A DNA stretch of 64,000 nucleotides from Protea cynaroides (GCA_028583415.1 CM053270.1:386001-450000), one strand, 5' to 3'. Counted from the stretch's first letter, positions 9,957-21,595 are shown. Notes: generated from the letters alone by a model not told the origin. Translations and numbers: made by a program.

Positions 9957-11308
9957 TCAAGAAGCTGGAGGTGATGGGGGAGGCGGTGCCTCACGATCTC
10001 TATCATAGTCCTCAGCGTAGACTCTAGTCAACTAAGCTATCTGCGTCTGGGTCGTCTGGAGACTAGCTATGAGATCAGCCACCCGCTGATCAGTTACTCG
10101 CTGAGCATCCCTAAGCTCTCCCACCCACTGATCCGACATGTGCTGAGCGGCCAGAAGCTCTCTCACCCGCTGATCGGACAAGCGCTAAGCCTCTAGAAGC
10201 TCTCCCATCCTCAAGTCAGACATACGCTGAACCTCTCTTATCTCGTGCAATATCCTTATCATGTCATCAGAAGGAGCATACGAAGGACCAGCTGCATGCG
10301 AAGGATCAGCTGAAGAAGACGGACCAGCTCCAGTAGCATGAGTAGGTGATGGAGGAGGTATGGCATCCACATCCATGTATAGCCGATCATTATCATCCCC
10401 ATGAACCCTGCTCCAGCGGCTGCTGCTGCTGCTGCCTCAGCGTCAGCCATCTCCACTCGAGTGCGAGGGCGCACCATCGTGTTCCTCTCTTCATCGCTAA
10501 CCTAGGCATTTCGCATGCCCATCTTGCAGATGGCCTCCCAATCCAGAGGCGATAAAAAAGATTTCTCCTGAATCTTCTCATCCAACAAATCAACCCCCAG
10601 GCGGGTAAGTAATGTAGTGATCATGCGTCCATAAGGAAGGTTGCTAGTGTGACTGGGCAACGTGGCACTGATCATCGTCCGCATGATGATATAGGGAAGG
10701 TAGACGGGTTGCCTAGTGCATATGCAGTACAGCAGATACTGGGTCAACTGGGAGACCCTCTCGTAATGTCCACTCTGCGGTATCAGGTTATGCTGAATGA
10801 TCTTGCAGTATACCCGTGGATCTGAACACAGATAACTCGCTTTCATCTCTCAGCGATCAGGTCTGATGAGCTGAAGGTCTATCTCAGCCCTCATCTGTAA
10901 TGAAAAGAACTGGGGCTCTCCAGGGGCACAGAATACGAAGGAGCCACCATAGGAGATACCCAGCAAGTCTGCTAGCTGTCGATAGTCGAAAGAAATGTCA
11001 ACCCCCTTGACATAGCTAGTGATCCAAAGCTCACCAACTCTCTCAACATCGTTGTAATCCCCCACCACTTGAAGATTACAATAGAACTGGCGTACCAAGT
11101 CAGGACAGTTACAGGCGTCATAGGTGATGACAGGGAGCCATCCCATATCGCCAAAGGCCCCCTCCACATTGAACAAGGCCAAGCTAGCCAAGTCCACTTT
11201 GCGGCCTCCCTCTACTTTCTTAAAAGTGTAGTGGGCATACTGAGTCTCGGCTTCAATGGAACGGAAGCGAAGACGGTCGCGAACACTAGGTACCTTGGTA
11301 CGAGCCAT
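9957..11308 (-). pseudogene. P1 antisense additional ORF, type B (broken)
   Basis: Starts MARTKVPSVRDRL at 11308 and ends PPAS at 9957. The globular domain is as in type A but diverged (VKGVDISFDYRQLADLLGI, HYERVSQLTQYLLYCICTRQ, LPYGRMITTLLTRLGV). The C-terminus has tandem repeats of about 12 residues built on ELLDAQR-x-x-D-x-R-V, then QTTQTQ and YAEDYDRDRE, so probably a coiled coil. Breaks are a TGG-to-TGA stop at about 10847, a CAG-to-TAG stop at about 10502, and a frameshift in the Ala-rich stretch near 10430. The first two look like C-to-T changes on one or the other strand. Confidence 0.85.
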
Positions 11309-11313
11309 AGTAT

Positions 11314-11756
11314 CTGCCAATAACAAAGAAAAGCAGATATTGGGCTACTAAAGATGAAAAATCCAAAAATTTTGACATTATAACGACGTAAATTGGTCCA
11401 AAGCCTCACTTTTCACCCATACACATGGGCAGGAGGACATACATAGATCCTAAACTATCCTGTGAGACTCATACAGTCGAAAATTTCAACTAATGAGATT
11501 GAATTGGAAGAAATTTCAAGAAATTCAAAATCTCGACAAAATTAGGACAAAAAAAGTAAATTTTGAGTTTCTCGATAACCAACCGATGAAACTCAAATAT
11601 GTTTGAGGGCTTTCGTTCCTCGAGTCACCAACAACAAAATCCCCCAATAAAAATCGAATTTTTACAGTTGGAAAAAGTTTAATTTGAAAAATACGAGATA
11701 TACGAGCAAAAACCTAGGTAAAGAAACCTAAAAACATGAAAATGTAGAAGACATAC
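11314..11756 (-). other. 5' UTR intron of the P1 aORF
   Basis: The minus strand shows a donor CTACAG/GTATGT at 11757/11756 and an acceptor TTGGCAG/ATACT at 11314/11313, five bases before ATG. Length 443 bp. The M2 copy at 45725-46167 is also 443 bp with CAG/GTATGC and GACAG/ATAAT. This conservation supports real splicing, predicted from sequence only. Confidence 0.65.
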
Positions 11757-11817
11757 CTGTAGCGAAGGTGTAGACGACGAAACAAGGAGTGCAAACCACC
11801 AACGGATCGGAGTTGTC

Positions 11818-12060
11818 ACTGTAGCAACTCAGAGGGACGAGACGAGTCGAAGCGGAGAAGAAAGAATGGGAAATGGACTTTGAATCGGAACTTAAAAATC
11901 TGATTTTTAGTCCAGGGGTCAGAAAATTCGATTAAAACAATCGACCCACCCATCGACCCCCCATCGACCCCCAACTCTCGGGAAGAATTAGTGTTTCCTC
12001 AGGGTCACAGACTGAGGGTCGGACATCCATCGACCCCCACCATCGACCCTGCAGTGAAAA
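11818..12060 (-). promoter_or_regulatory. P1 upstream region of the aORF, with a GGGGGTCGA cluster
   Basis: Repeated (C)ATCGACCCCC and GGGTCGGAC units lie at about 11939-12055. Then come an inverted repeat AAAAATC-T-GATTTTT (11894-11908) and, on the minus strand, GAGTTGCTACAGT (11818-11830), the same 13-nt block as in type A elements. The motif variant is the one found in the P1 LTRs (14766-14925, 15383-15530). Confidence 0.55.
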
Positions 12061-12061
12061 T

Positions 12062-12684
12062 ACAGCATTCAGGACCAGATATGGACATTATGAATTTTTG
12101 GTTATGTCTTTCGGATTGACGAACGCACCAGCAACCTTTATGGAACTTATGAATCGGGTATTCCACGATATGTTGGATACGTCGGTTATTGTATTCATCG
12201 ATAATATATTGGTCTACTCCAAAGACGAGGAAACTCATATTAAGAATCTAAACGCCGCTCTGCAGAGACTATGGAAGGAGAAGCTCTGCGCCAAATTTTC
12301 AAAGTGTGAGTTTTAGCTAAAGGAAGTTGCATTTCTAGGCCATGTTGTATCCGCTGAAGGAATTAAAGTGGATCCTAGCAAGATCGAAGCTATCGTGAAG
12401 TGGGAAGCACCAAAGAGCATTGTAGAAATTAGATGTTTTCTGGGTCTAGCTGGTTATTATCGACGATTTGTGGAAGATTATTCCCGAATTACCGTACCTC
12501 TCACCAGTTTGACTAAGAAGGGTGAAAAGTTTGTCTGGACTGAGAAGTGCGAGAAGAGTTTCCAAACATTGAAGGCTAGATTGATATCCACTCCAATCTT
12601 GACCACTCCGGTTCTAGGACAACCATTTATCTTGTACACCGATGCATCGGGACTGGGATTAGGATGTGTACTTATGCAAGGAGA
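12062..12684 (+). pseudogene. P1 pol: C-terminal part of RT
   Basis: Begins in the middle of RT (TAFRTRYGHYEFLVMSFGLTN region) straight after the motif-rich leader, so gag, PR and the RT N-terminus are deleted. The catalytic motif reads FIDNILVYSKD, with the second Asp changed to Asn. There is a stop after KCEF at about 12317. It continues into RNase H with a stop after VLMQGE. Confidence 0.9.
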
Positions 12685-14600
12685 ATAATAATTGCATATG
12701 CCTCAAGACAACTGAAGACACATGGGAAGAACTATCCCACTCATGATTTGGAACTAGCGGCAGTAGTACATGCTGTCAAAATATGGAGACATTATCTGTA
12801 TGGGGAGAAGTTTCAGATTAAATCAGACCATAAAAGTCTTACCTATCTATTTAATCAGAAGGAGCTGAATATGAGACAAAGAAGATGGCTGAAACTATTG
12901 AAAGACTATGATTGTGATATCCAGTGTCATCTGGGGAAAGCTAATGTAGTAGCCGATGCGTTGAGTAGAAAGGCAATGATAAAATCTCAGGGAGAGGTTA
13001 GCACAACTGCCGCAATGTGTACTACCAGAAAGGTATTCAAGCACGGTAATGAGCAGTTTGTGATAGATGCACCAGATGGATCAGCCAACCAAGGGTTTAT
13101 TCATCGGTTTTCAAATATGTTCGCCTCATTGAAGATTATACCGGATATAGTTGATGAAGTAAAGACAGCTATCAAATCAGACCCTTACCTAAGAACGGTA
13201 CAAGAGGACATCGAAAAAGGTAGGACTAACCCTGAGTTCACCTTGGACGAAGAAAAGGTACTGAAGTACAAAGGAAGAATATGTGTATCCGAAACAGAAA
13301 GCTCGGACATTAGACATCGATTGATGAAAGAAGCCCATACCACCATCTATTCGATACAACCTGGAAGTACAAAAATGTATCATGATCTAAAGAAATTATA
13401 TTGGTGGAGAGGAATGAAAGCAGATGTAGCTATGTTCGTGTCTCAATGCCTAAATTGTCAGAAAGTAAAGGCTAAACGACAAAGACCGGCAGGACTGTTA
13501 CAGCCGTTACCGGAACCAGCATGGAAATGGGACTGCATCACTATGGACTTCGTCACAGCATTACCATTGACTCCTCGAGTAGTTGATGCAGTTTGGGTGA
13601 TTGTAGACTGCCTGACTAAAACAGCTCGCTTTATACCTATACCACCTCAGTATATACTGGAGAGGTTAGCTAAGCTGTATGTGGATAACATTGTGCGATT
13701 ACACGGTGTACCTGAAAGCATTGTGTCCGATAGAGATCCACGATTTACTTCCAAGTTTTGGGAAGGATTGCAAAAGGATATGGGTACAACATTGAAGTTT
13801 AGTACTGCATTCCATCCACAGACAGATGGACAGTCAGAGCATACAATTCAGATTCTAGAAGATATGCTTCGAGCATGTGTAATTGATTTTAAAGGATCAT
13901 GGGATGAAAAGTTACCACTGATTGAGTTCGCTTATAATAATAGCTATCAGGCTACTATACAGATGTCACCCTATGAAGCACTGTATGGCAGAAAGTGCCG
14001 AACTCCTTTGTTTTGGAATGAAGTTAGGGAACGTAGTATTGTTGGACCGGAATTTGTTGAAGAGACTTGTCGAGTGGTCGACATTATCAAAGAAAGAGTG
14101 AGAACAGCTCAGAATCGTCAGAAGCAATATGCCGATACCCGAAGCCGAGACCTTGAGTTCGTCGCGGGTGATAAAGTGTTCTTAAAAGTATCGCCTATGC
14201 GAGGATTGAAACGGTTTGGACAAAAAGGTAAACTAAGTCCAAGATATGTCGGACCATATGAGATTCTAACCAAACGTGGAAAAGTGGCTTACCAGTTAGC
14301 ACTACCACCATCTATGTCAAGTATGCATGACGTATTTTATATTTCCTTATTGAAGAAGTATGTAAGGATTCAACACACGTTCTGACAGTAGATCTACCTG
14401 ATTTGACTGATGATTTGACATTTGAAGTAACACCAACTGAAATCACCAGCCGAAAGGTTCAACGACTATGCAACCGTGATATCTATTATGTTAAGGTCAC
14501 CTAAAGAAATAGAGATATTGAAGAAATCACATGGGAAGAAGAGAATGCTATGCGAAAGCAATATCCTCATTTATTTGACTCGGAAGGTATGTACAATTTC
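12664..14600 (+). pseudogene. P1 pol: RNase H, integrase, chromodomain
   Basis: A long open frame to 14385 covers RNase H (THDLELAAVVHAVKIWRHYL, DHKSLTYLF), the integrase zinc region (CLNCQKVK), the core (DCITMDFVTALPLTPR, VSDRDPRFTSKF, then the acid in QSEHTI) and the GPYEIL ... VFYISLLKKYV C-terminal part. A frameshift at about 14370 follows. The chromodomain-like end (IYYVKV ... IEEITWEEENAM ... YPHLF) runs to about 14590 with one Trp-to-stop change. Chromodomains in this clade guide integration to heterochromatin. Confidence 0.92.
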
Positions 14601-14617
14601 GAGGACGAAATTTTTAT

Positions 14618-14631
14618 AAGTAGGGGGGAGT
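14618..14631 (+). other. P1 polypurine tract
   Basis: AAGTAGGGGGGAGT directly before the 3' LTR start TGTAAGACCC; primer site for plus-strand DNA. Confidence 0.88.
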
Positions 14632-16886
14632 TGTAAGACCCGTATCGAACTAACCTGATCTTACCACCTCGAACCAGGTCTACCCATCATCGTCGAGCCA
14701 AATGGATCAAGTGCTTGAGGGAGATCACGATCCCAGGTATTAAACTGACCCAAAAATACTAAAATAAGGGGGAGGGTCGCATACCCAGCAAGGCAGGGTC
14801 GGACCCCCCCAGTATAAAAGTCAGACCCTGAGTTATTAACTGGGGGTCGGACATTTTAGAACCAGGGGTCAACGGGATCTCCGACCCCCTCATTGATCCC
14901 CAGTCTACCGACAGAAACTGTGAATTAGGAACATTACAAATTTCAATGGGATTCTTTCCTAATCTCAATGAGACTTATTTTGGGAGTTTCTACTCTATAA
15001 ATAGGACGTCCCTAAGCCTCTTTCACTCCTTTTCGAATCCTAATTGGATTGAGACAAAGAGAATAGAAGGAGAAGAGAAAGAGAAGAGAAGGAAAGTGGA
15101 GAAGAAGATCAAAGAAAAGGCTTCAGAGAAAAAAGCCTAATTTTCATGTATGGATACTATCTCCATGTAGTTCTAAAGACCTTAGAGTAGATAGTGAGGA
15201 GGGAATGATCTAGGAGAAACCCAAATCATCCATCCATGGTAACCATGGGGGAGATCATAAAAACCATGTAGGTGAATAAACTATGGTTCTAAGCCATAGA
15301 ACATGTATGTAATGGATTGTAGAAGCAAGCCATAGGACCCAAACACGAAGGAATGGATTGTAGGATGAAAATTCGACTAAACCTACGGGGGTCGCACGGG
15401 GGGTCGATGGCCAATCGACCCTACCAGACCCTAACAATCGACCCCCAGTGTTCGGGAAGTCCAGAATCTGGGTGGTAGCACCCAGGGTCGATGGAACCTC
15501 CGACCCTGGCATCGACCCCCAGTTAACAGCATGCTTTTTAAAATCAGAATTAATTCTAATTAAATTCTATCGACTTGATTAGGTCTTCTAGTGATATAAT
15601 ATTGATATTTAGTTGATTCTTAAAGCTTGAAAAAGAATCTACGATCAAGCAAATGTGAGAGAACAAGACCTAAACTAATTGGTTAATAATAAATTGTTTT
15701 ATTCTTGAGTCCAATGCCATGATTGATTCTATGCGTATATGCTTGTTATGTGCATTCAACATGTCATCCAATATTTCTATTATTACTGTTCATGCATATT
15801 TAAATTATTGTTTATAACATGAAGATGATGATGATGATAGGAATAGGCATGTGGATGGATGTGTGTGGTTGGTGTGCTTGATGTGAGCGAGTATCAGGGG
15901 GTGTCATAGGCCGGGCCTCAGCACTCTAGCTCTATCTCTAACTCAAGTCTTGTCCACTGACATCGTCGTATCGCCATTACCTTAGCAGAACTATTACATC
16001 GTAGTGTATGAGGGGAGGTGGTCTCGGACTGTGTAGTCTCTAACTCTACCGGGGGGCCTTAGCCCTATCTCTATGGACGTATTAAGGGATGCTGGGGTGA
16101 GGCCTTGGATACATTGATTGGCATTAGGATTGGTTAGTTGCGATCCCAGTTTGCGAGCCCTCGCCAGCAGGGGCTTACGTGTTGGTATGGGTAGAGTATC
16201 AGGGGAAGTGTCATAGGCCGGGCCTCAGCACTTTAGCTCTATCTCTATTCCATGGTAGGGTGCATGTGGGACGACAATAAATGTTACCTTTGGGCGGCTT
16301 CACACACTCGTGTATAGAGGTGCGGCGGCCACCTATCCTTTCTATAGCACATTGCAAACTTATTTACCAGACCAAAGATATGAATTGAATGCATGCATAT
16401 GTTTGTTGCATTGTTTTATTTTCTCACTGAACCATGATGTGTGCTCACCCTCTCGACGTCGAATATTTTTAGTTGATGATGCTGGTACCACTGTCAAATA
16501 TTATATGAGTGCTCCGGTGTATGGGCGTGTTGCTGCAATGGAAGTCGAAGACTTAGAGGATACGCATGATCCCTCTTGCGAGTGCAATTCATGCGTATTC
16601 GATTAGATTTTCATTTGAATTATTTAAGGAATGTAATTGATATTTTATTTATTTATGTCTCAGTTGATACAACAATAACTTGATATTTTTATTATGGTTA
16701 TCACAGTTAGATTTCTCAGTTCATTTACTATAAAACTTTCGCTATTGTGTATTTATTCTGATTATGGTTGTGGATGTGTATGGTTTTATTTTTAATGGAC
16801 ACAGCCTATTAGAGATCTTGGTTGAACCGTTGGTTTATTAGCGGTTCATCACACTGTTCTGAATGGTGCAGAATTGGGGTGTGACA
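14632..16886 (+). repeat. P1 3' LTR
   Basis: 2255 bp, TGTAAGACCC to GGGGTGTGACA. TATA box TATAAATAG at 14996-15004, placing the RNA start at about 15030 and leaving about 1.85 kb of R/U5. GGGGGTCG-type motif clusters flank the TATA region (14766-14925 and 15383-15530). Subrepeats of AGCTCTATCTCTA lie at about 15920-16260. The LTR peptide is at 16472-16606. A short (GAT)n run lies near 15826. Confidence 0.94.
16472..16606 (+). CDS. LTR-encoded conserved CxCxxC peptide (P1 3' LTR)
   Basis: VDDAGTTVKYYMSAPVYG, VAAMEVEDLEDTH, then CECNSCVFD and a stop. Nearly the same as the copy in the P1 5' LTR. Confidence 0.4.
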   Translation, partial: VDDAGTTVKYYMSAPVYGRVAAMEVEDLEDTHDPSCECNSCVFD

Positions 16887-17341
16887 AACTTCCCTTCTCT
16901 TCCTTCTCTTCTCTTTCTCTCACTTTCAATTAGGGTTTCAAAAGGAGTGAAAGAGCCTAAGGAACATCCTATTTATAGAGGAAAACCTCCCAAAATCCGT
17001 CCTAATGAGTTTAGGAATGGTTCCCTTTGAATTAGGAAAGTTTTCTAATTTCCAATTTCTGTCAGTTTGCCTAGGGTCGATGCTAGGGTCGCAAAATTCG
17101 TCGACCCTAGGGTCTCAAGTCATCCGACCCTAGGACTCAAAAGTCATGGGTTGGACCCTGCTGAGGTGGGGTCGACCCTACCTGTTTAGGCATGCGACCC
17201 TACCCTCTATTTTACTATTTTTGGGTCAATTTCATACCTGATTTTGTGATTTCCTTCACGCACTTGGTCCATGTGGCTCGACCATGATAGATAGACCTGG
17301 TACAAGGTGGTAAGACCGGTTAGTTCAGTACGGGTCTTACA
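16887..17341 (-). repeat. L0: end of an older minus-strand LTR hosting P1
   Basis: Matches the outer part of the M2 LTR (21125-21581): the pyrimidine-rich stretch, TATTTATAG (TATA on the minus strand) and GTCTTACA at the end. It carries GGGTCGA motifs at about 17075-17210. The rest of this LTR lies beyond P1 and M1, outside the window. The next base is not a PPT, so this is the outer end of a 5' LTR or a solo LTR. Confidence 0.85.
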
Positions 17342-18374
17342 CCCTTACTCTTAAATCAATCTCAAGACTAGGCTCTCGATTTGATTCAGGAATAACATTA
17401 ACAATTAGAAAGACGATTGAAATTAAACGTTAAGCACACACCAACGTGGTTTAATTACTTTAATCTGATTTCTCCTAGTAATATAACATTAACTTGTCCA
17501 TTAACATCAATCCCCATTGCCAATGACATAGAATAATCAATTGATAGCAATCCAATTCTAATATAACAATCGATTAAATAAATAAATCAATTAGTAGTAC
17601 TCCTAATCAACTCATTCATCAATCATTCTACACATAAATTAGAAGAAAAATAAATATTCAATTAAAAATCAATAAATAAGAACAAGTCTCACAAGTTTAC
17701 AATGATGGCTTCAGCTCCGTCTAAACGAAGATAAGAAAGTTAGCCACACATGACTTCTTCAAGAACACAAGAATAAAAGAAAGAGAGTTGTTCTTCAGCT
17801 ACTGCCTTCTTTCTCAATCACTCTTGGATCATCTTTACATAGGCTTTACATTGTTTAAATAGCCAAAATACAAGACTAAAATTGGTATGCCTAGATTTGA
17901 CAACCTTATTATATGGAAATAAAAATTAAACAAAATCCTCATTCCTAGATTAGATGAAAATCATTCCATTATTAAACAATTGTGACCTCCAAATCTACCA
18001 AATTTTATAAGATTCTATAGTTGTGTATATTCTCCTCAAGATTTCCAACAATCAATCAAGTTCTTCCAATAGTGAACCTTCCGTGTGTAGCAACCTTCCT
18101 TCTCTGGTATAGATTTGGATCAATTTTCCAGATCAGATTTTAAAACCACATTTGGAAGCCCAAACAAACTCTTTCCATGTCAGAATCCTACATGAAATTC
18201 AAAATGTTAATATTGAGAGTGCTATAATTTTTTCATCTTTTATTAATTAATTAACAAGATTTCTAAAATATACCAAACTCATAAAATAAATTCTATTAAG
18301 CTCAATAAGGTATAAAACACCTCTAAAAATCATAATGCAAAAGGAATAAAAATGTAAAATTATACACTTATCAA
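17342..18374. other. AT-rich unclassified segment
   Basis: About 1 kb with no long ORF and no match to the surrounding elements. Read on the minus strand from 18373, it starts TGATAAGTGTATAATTTTAC, similar in style to the start of some plant LTRs, so it may be a solo or partial LTR of another family. No PBS, PPT or clear target duplication was seen. Nothing else is supported here. Confidence 0.3.
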
Positions 18375-19070
18375 AGACCTGTTGCTCGAGTATATTGTCG
18401 CATTATCCAGCATGATATTATTCCTCAGAGTGGCCACTATAATGAGTTATCTCAGCTCATCCAGTGCCTGACTTATTGTGTCTACACTAGGGAGCGGGTT
18501 TGTCTTCCTTATATTATCATCAGGACTATGCGTCAGGCTACCATGCCCGACCAGTTAAGCAACCTTCCTTATGGCTGGCTTATCACTACACTCCTGCAGC
18601 GCCTTCGAGTAGACATGAGGGATGAGATTGCGGTTGAGGACACCATGACATCAGACATTGACTGGGATGCCATTGTCCGGATGAAGATGGACAACTTGTC
18701 GATCAGTGATGAGGAGCTAGAGGCTCGTCCTCATCCGCTTAGGAGGGTAGCAACAGCCACAGCAGCAACAGCAGCAGCCAATGCAGCTTATGCAGAAGAG
18801 GTAGGGGGTGATGATGATGAATTGATGGAGGACATTCCTACACTGGAACCACAGTCCATACCCGCAGCAGGACCATCCCAGCCTCCTCTCGATACCGTGA
18901 TGGGTTTGTTTATAGATATTTGAGATTCCCAGCACGAGATGAACCGTGACCTAGGGTGCCTCTCTCGCAGCCTCAGAGTCACGCAGGAGCAGATACACTG
19001 GCTTAGGGTCGCATATGAGCGTGACTATGACATCCCTAACCCTATTCCTCTGATGCCCCCAACCCCATGA
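18375..19070 (+). pseudogene. aORF-C: C-terminal fragment of a type A additional ORF
   Basis: Begins mid-domain (RPVARVYCRIIQHDIIPQSG), continues with LPYGWLITTLLQRLRV, the Ala/Thr run, the acidic linker and the coiled-coil end, and stops at PPTP (19068-19070), like M1. One stop occurs after GLFIDI (about 18921). The 3' hairpin follows at 19117-19152 (one arm mutated). The N-terminal half is missing, and the 3' region is interrupted at 19331 by the M2 LTR. It belongs to an older element that hosts M2. Confidence 0.87.
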
Positions 19071-19330
19071 TAGATCACCTTACATTTCTCTCCCTCATAG
19101 TACATTAACTTTTATAACAGGGTAACTGTCCGGTTTGTGGACTGTACCCTATAGCACAATTAACTTTTCACTCTTGGAATGCTTTATGCTTATTCTATGA
19201 TACGATTCTTCTTCTTACTTGTTATTGAAATTTATGATCATTCATGCTTATCATTTTGGTCTCCTAACTAAAGCATGTCTGTTTATTAGGTTCTCACTTT
19301 TAATACAGTACATTATGCTCTTTAGTATTT

Positions 19331-21581
19331 TGTCACACCCCAATTCCGCACTATTCAGAATGGTGTGATGAACCGCTAATTAACCAACAGTTTAATCAGG
19401 ATCTCGAATAGGATGTGTCTGTTTGCTTAAACCATACACATCCACAACAATAATTAGAGTAAATACACAATAGCGGAAGTCTTTATACTAATGAACTGAG
19501 AGTTTAATAATTATAAAATAATAAATTATCCAATTATTCTCCATTTACTAAGACAAAATAATTTAAAATATTCAATTACATTTCCAAATAAAATCCAAAA
19601 GAATGAATCTAAATGAAGACGCATGAGTTGCACTCGCATGACGAATCATGCGACTCCACCATAACTTCAGCATCCATCGCCGCCGCATGTCCATACATAG
19701 GAGCATTCATATAGTCTTCAACCGTGGTACCTGCATCATCAACTAAAAATATTCGACGTCAAAAGGGTGAGCACACATCACGGCTCAGTAAGTAAACAAA
19801 ATAATGCAACAAACATATGCATGCATACAATTCATATCTTTGGTCTGGTTCATAAGTATGCAATGTGCTATAGAAAGGATAGGTGGCCGCCGCACCTCTA
19901 TACACGAATGTGTGGAACCGCCCAATGGATCAAACACCATTGTCGCCCCCACATGTACCCACCATGGAATAGAGATAGAGCTAAAGTACTTAGGACCGTA
20001 CCGCATCACACTTCCCCTGATGCTCTACCCATACCAATACGTAAGCCCCTGTTGGCGAGGGCTTGCAAACTGGCCTCGCAACTAACCAATCCTAATGTCA
20101 AACAGTGTATCCAAGGCATCACCCCAGCATCCCTCAACACGTCCATAGAGATAGAGCTAAGGCCCCCTGGTAGAGTCAGAGACTACACGGACAGAAACCA
20201 CACGGTCCGAGACCACCTCCCCTGATGCCCTACGACGTAACAGTTCTGCTAAAGTAATAGCGAAACGACGATGTTAGTGGACAAGACTTGAGTAGAGATA
20301 GAGCTAGAGTCTGGTGACCAGGCTAAACCACAGTGTCATGTTCTCCCCCTGATGCCCCACTCGCATCAAGTATATTAACTACGCATAAACATTCACTTGC
20401 CTATTCCTAGCATCATCATCAACCTCATATTATAAATAAACAAAAATTAAATATGCATGAACAGTAATAACATGAATAATGGATGACATGTGATATGCAC
20501 ATTACAATCATACAAACATAGAATCATTCATGGTATTGGACTCAATAAACAAAAATAGTTTATTATTAGCCAATTAGTTTAGGTCTTGTTCCCTCACCTT
20601 TGATTGAGTGTAGATCCTCGTTCAAGCTTTATGAATCACCTTTAAATCAGTAGAAAGGCCTAATAAGTCGATAGATTTTAATTAGAATTAATTCCAATAA
20701 ATTTAGACTAGCTAAAATCGTAGGGTCACAGGGTAGGGTTGCACCTAGGTTAGCAGTTTTCTACGACCCTAGGGTGTAGGGTCGCACGTGGGGTCGGATA
20801 CCAATCGACCCTACGTGCGACCACACCCTCCCTGGGACTTCCTGAGGGCATGTGATCGATCCTGTGGTCTTGTAGGTCCATTCTAAGATTGTTCTATGGC
20901 TCATAACTACGATTTTTACACACTTTCCATTGCCTATGATGATTACTTCCATGGATTCCTTTGGAACTTATCCATAGATGGATGGTTTGAGTTTCTCTTA
21001 ATCATAAATTCTTCCTAATCTATTTTAGGCTCTTACTTTGTGAAGGGAATTAGGTTCATACCTGAGGTTGGCTGAGATTCAAAGGTTTCTCTAAACTTCC
21101 TCCTCTTCCTTAGTCTTTTCTTCAATTTTCCTTCTCTTCTTCTTTTCCTTCTCTTTCTCTTTCTCTCATTTTCAATTAGGGTTCTAAAAGGAGTGAAAGA
21201 GGCTAAGGGATGTCCTATTTATAGAGAAAAACCCTCCAAAATAAGTCTCATCAGGTTTAGGAAAGAACCCTTGGGAATTAGGAAAGTTTCCTAATTTACA
21301 TTTTCTGTCTGTAATCGTAGGGCCGATCGCAGGATCCGTCGACCCTACACCTTCTTAGTTATGCGACCCTACGATTAAAAAGTCATGGGTTGGACTTCTA
21401 TTGAGGTGGGGTCGACCCTACCTGTTTAGGCATGCGATCCTACCCTCACATTTACTATTTTTAGGTTAGACTCATACCTGGTCTTGTGATTTTCTTCACG
21501 CACTTGGTCCACTTGGCTCGACCATGATAGGTAGACCTGATACAAGGTGAAAAGATCGATTAGTTCGATATAGGTCTTACA
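19331..21581 (-). repeat. M2 3' LTR
   Basis: 2251 bp, TGTCACACCCC to GGTCTTACA. On the minus strand CTATAAATAG at 21215-21224 is the TATA box. GTAGGGTCG/CGACCCTA motifs lie at 20715-20830 and 21310-21450, on both sides of it. The LTR peptide is at 19609-19743. Confidence 0.93.
19609..19743 (-). CDS. LTR-encoded conserved CxCxxC peptide (M2 LTR)
   Basis: Minus strand: VDDAGTTVEDYMNAPMYG, then AAAMDAEVMVESHD, then CECNSCVFI and a stop. The frame is intact and differs from P1 at many bases, but mostly keeps the same residues. A second copy lies in the M2 5' LTR near 63000-63150. Confidence 0.4.
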   Translation of the reverse strand, partial: VDDAGTTVEDYMNAPMYGHAAAMDAEVMVESHDSSCECNSCVFI

Positions 21582-21595
21582 ACTCCCTCCTCTTA
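21582..21595 (-). other. M2 polypurine tract
   Basis: Minus strand TAAGAGGAGGGAGT directly before the LTR start. Confidence 0.8.

Larger units (their letters stand above)
8886..16886 (+). mobile_element. P1: plus-strand Tekay-type element, internally deleted
   Basis: The order is 5' LTR remnant (8886-9669), PBS, aORF type B on the minus strand, a short leader, then pol starting abruptly in RT at about 12062, PPT, and a complete 3' LTR (14632-16886). Gag, PR and the N-terminal part of RT are missing. The first part of its 5' LTR lies beyond M1, left of the window. P1 is inserted in the older LTR L0; right flank AACTT. Confidence 0.92.

Noticed and set aside
10259..10477. Ala/Leu/Cys-rich short ORFs around the aORF Ala run (also near 18717 and 36859)
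   Set aside because: Other-frame readings of GCA/GCT repeats that encode the Ala run of the aORF.
14946..15140. A Lys/Glu-rich small protein gene in the P1 3' LTR
   Set aside because: It lies over the presumed RNA start and a purine-rich leader; low complexity and not kept in other LTRs.
19767..20225. ORF of about 150 codons within the M2 LTR
   Set aside because: It runs through LTR subrepeats opposite to the element's coding direction and is disrupted in the matching 5' LTR copy; no conserved residues.
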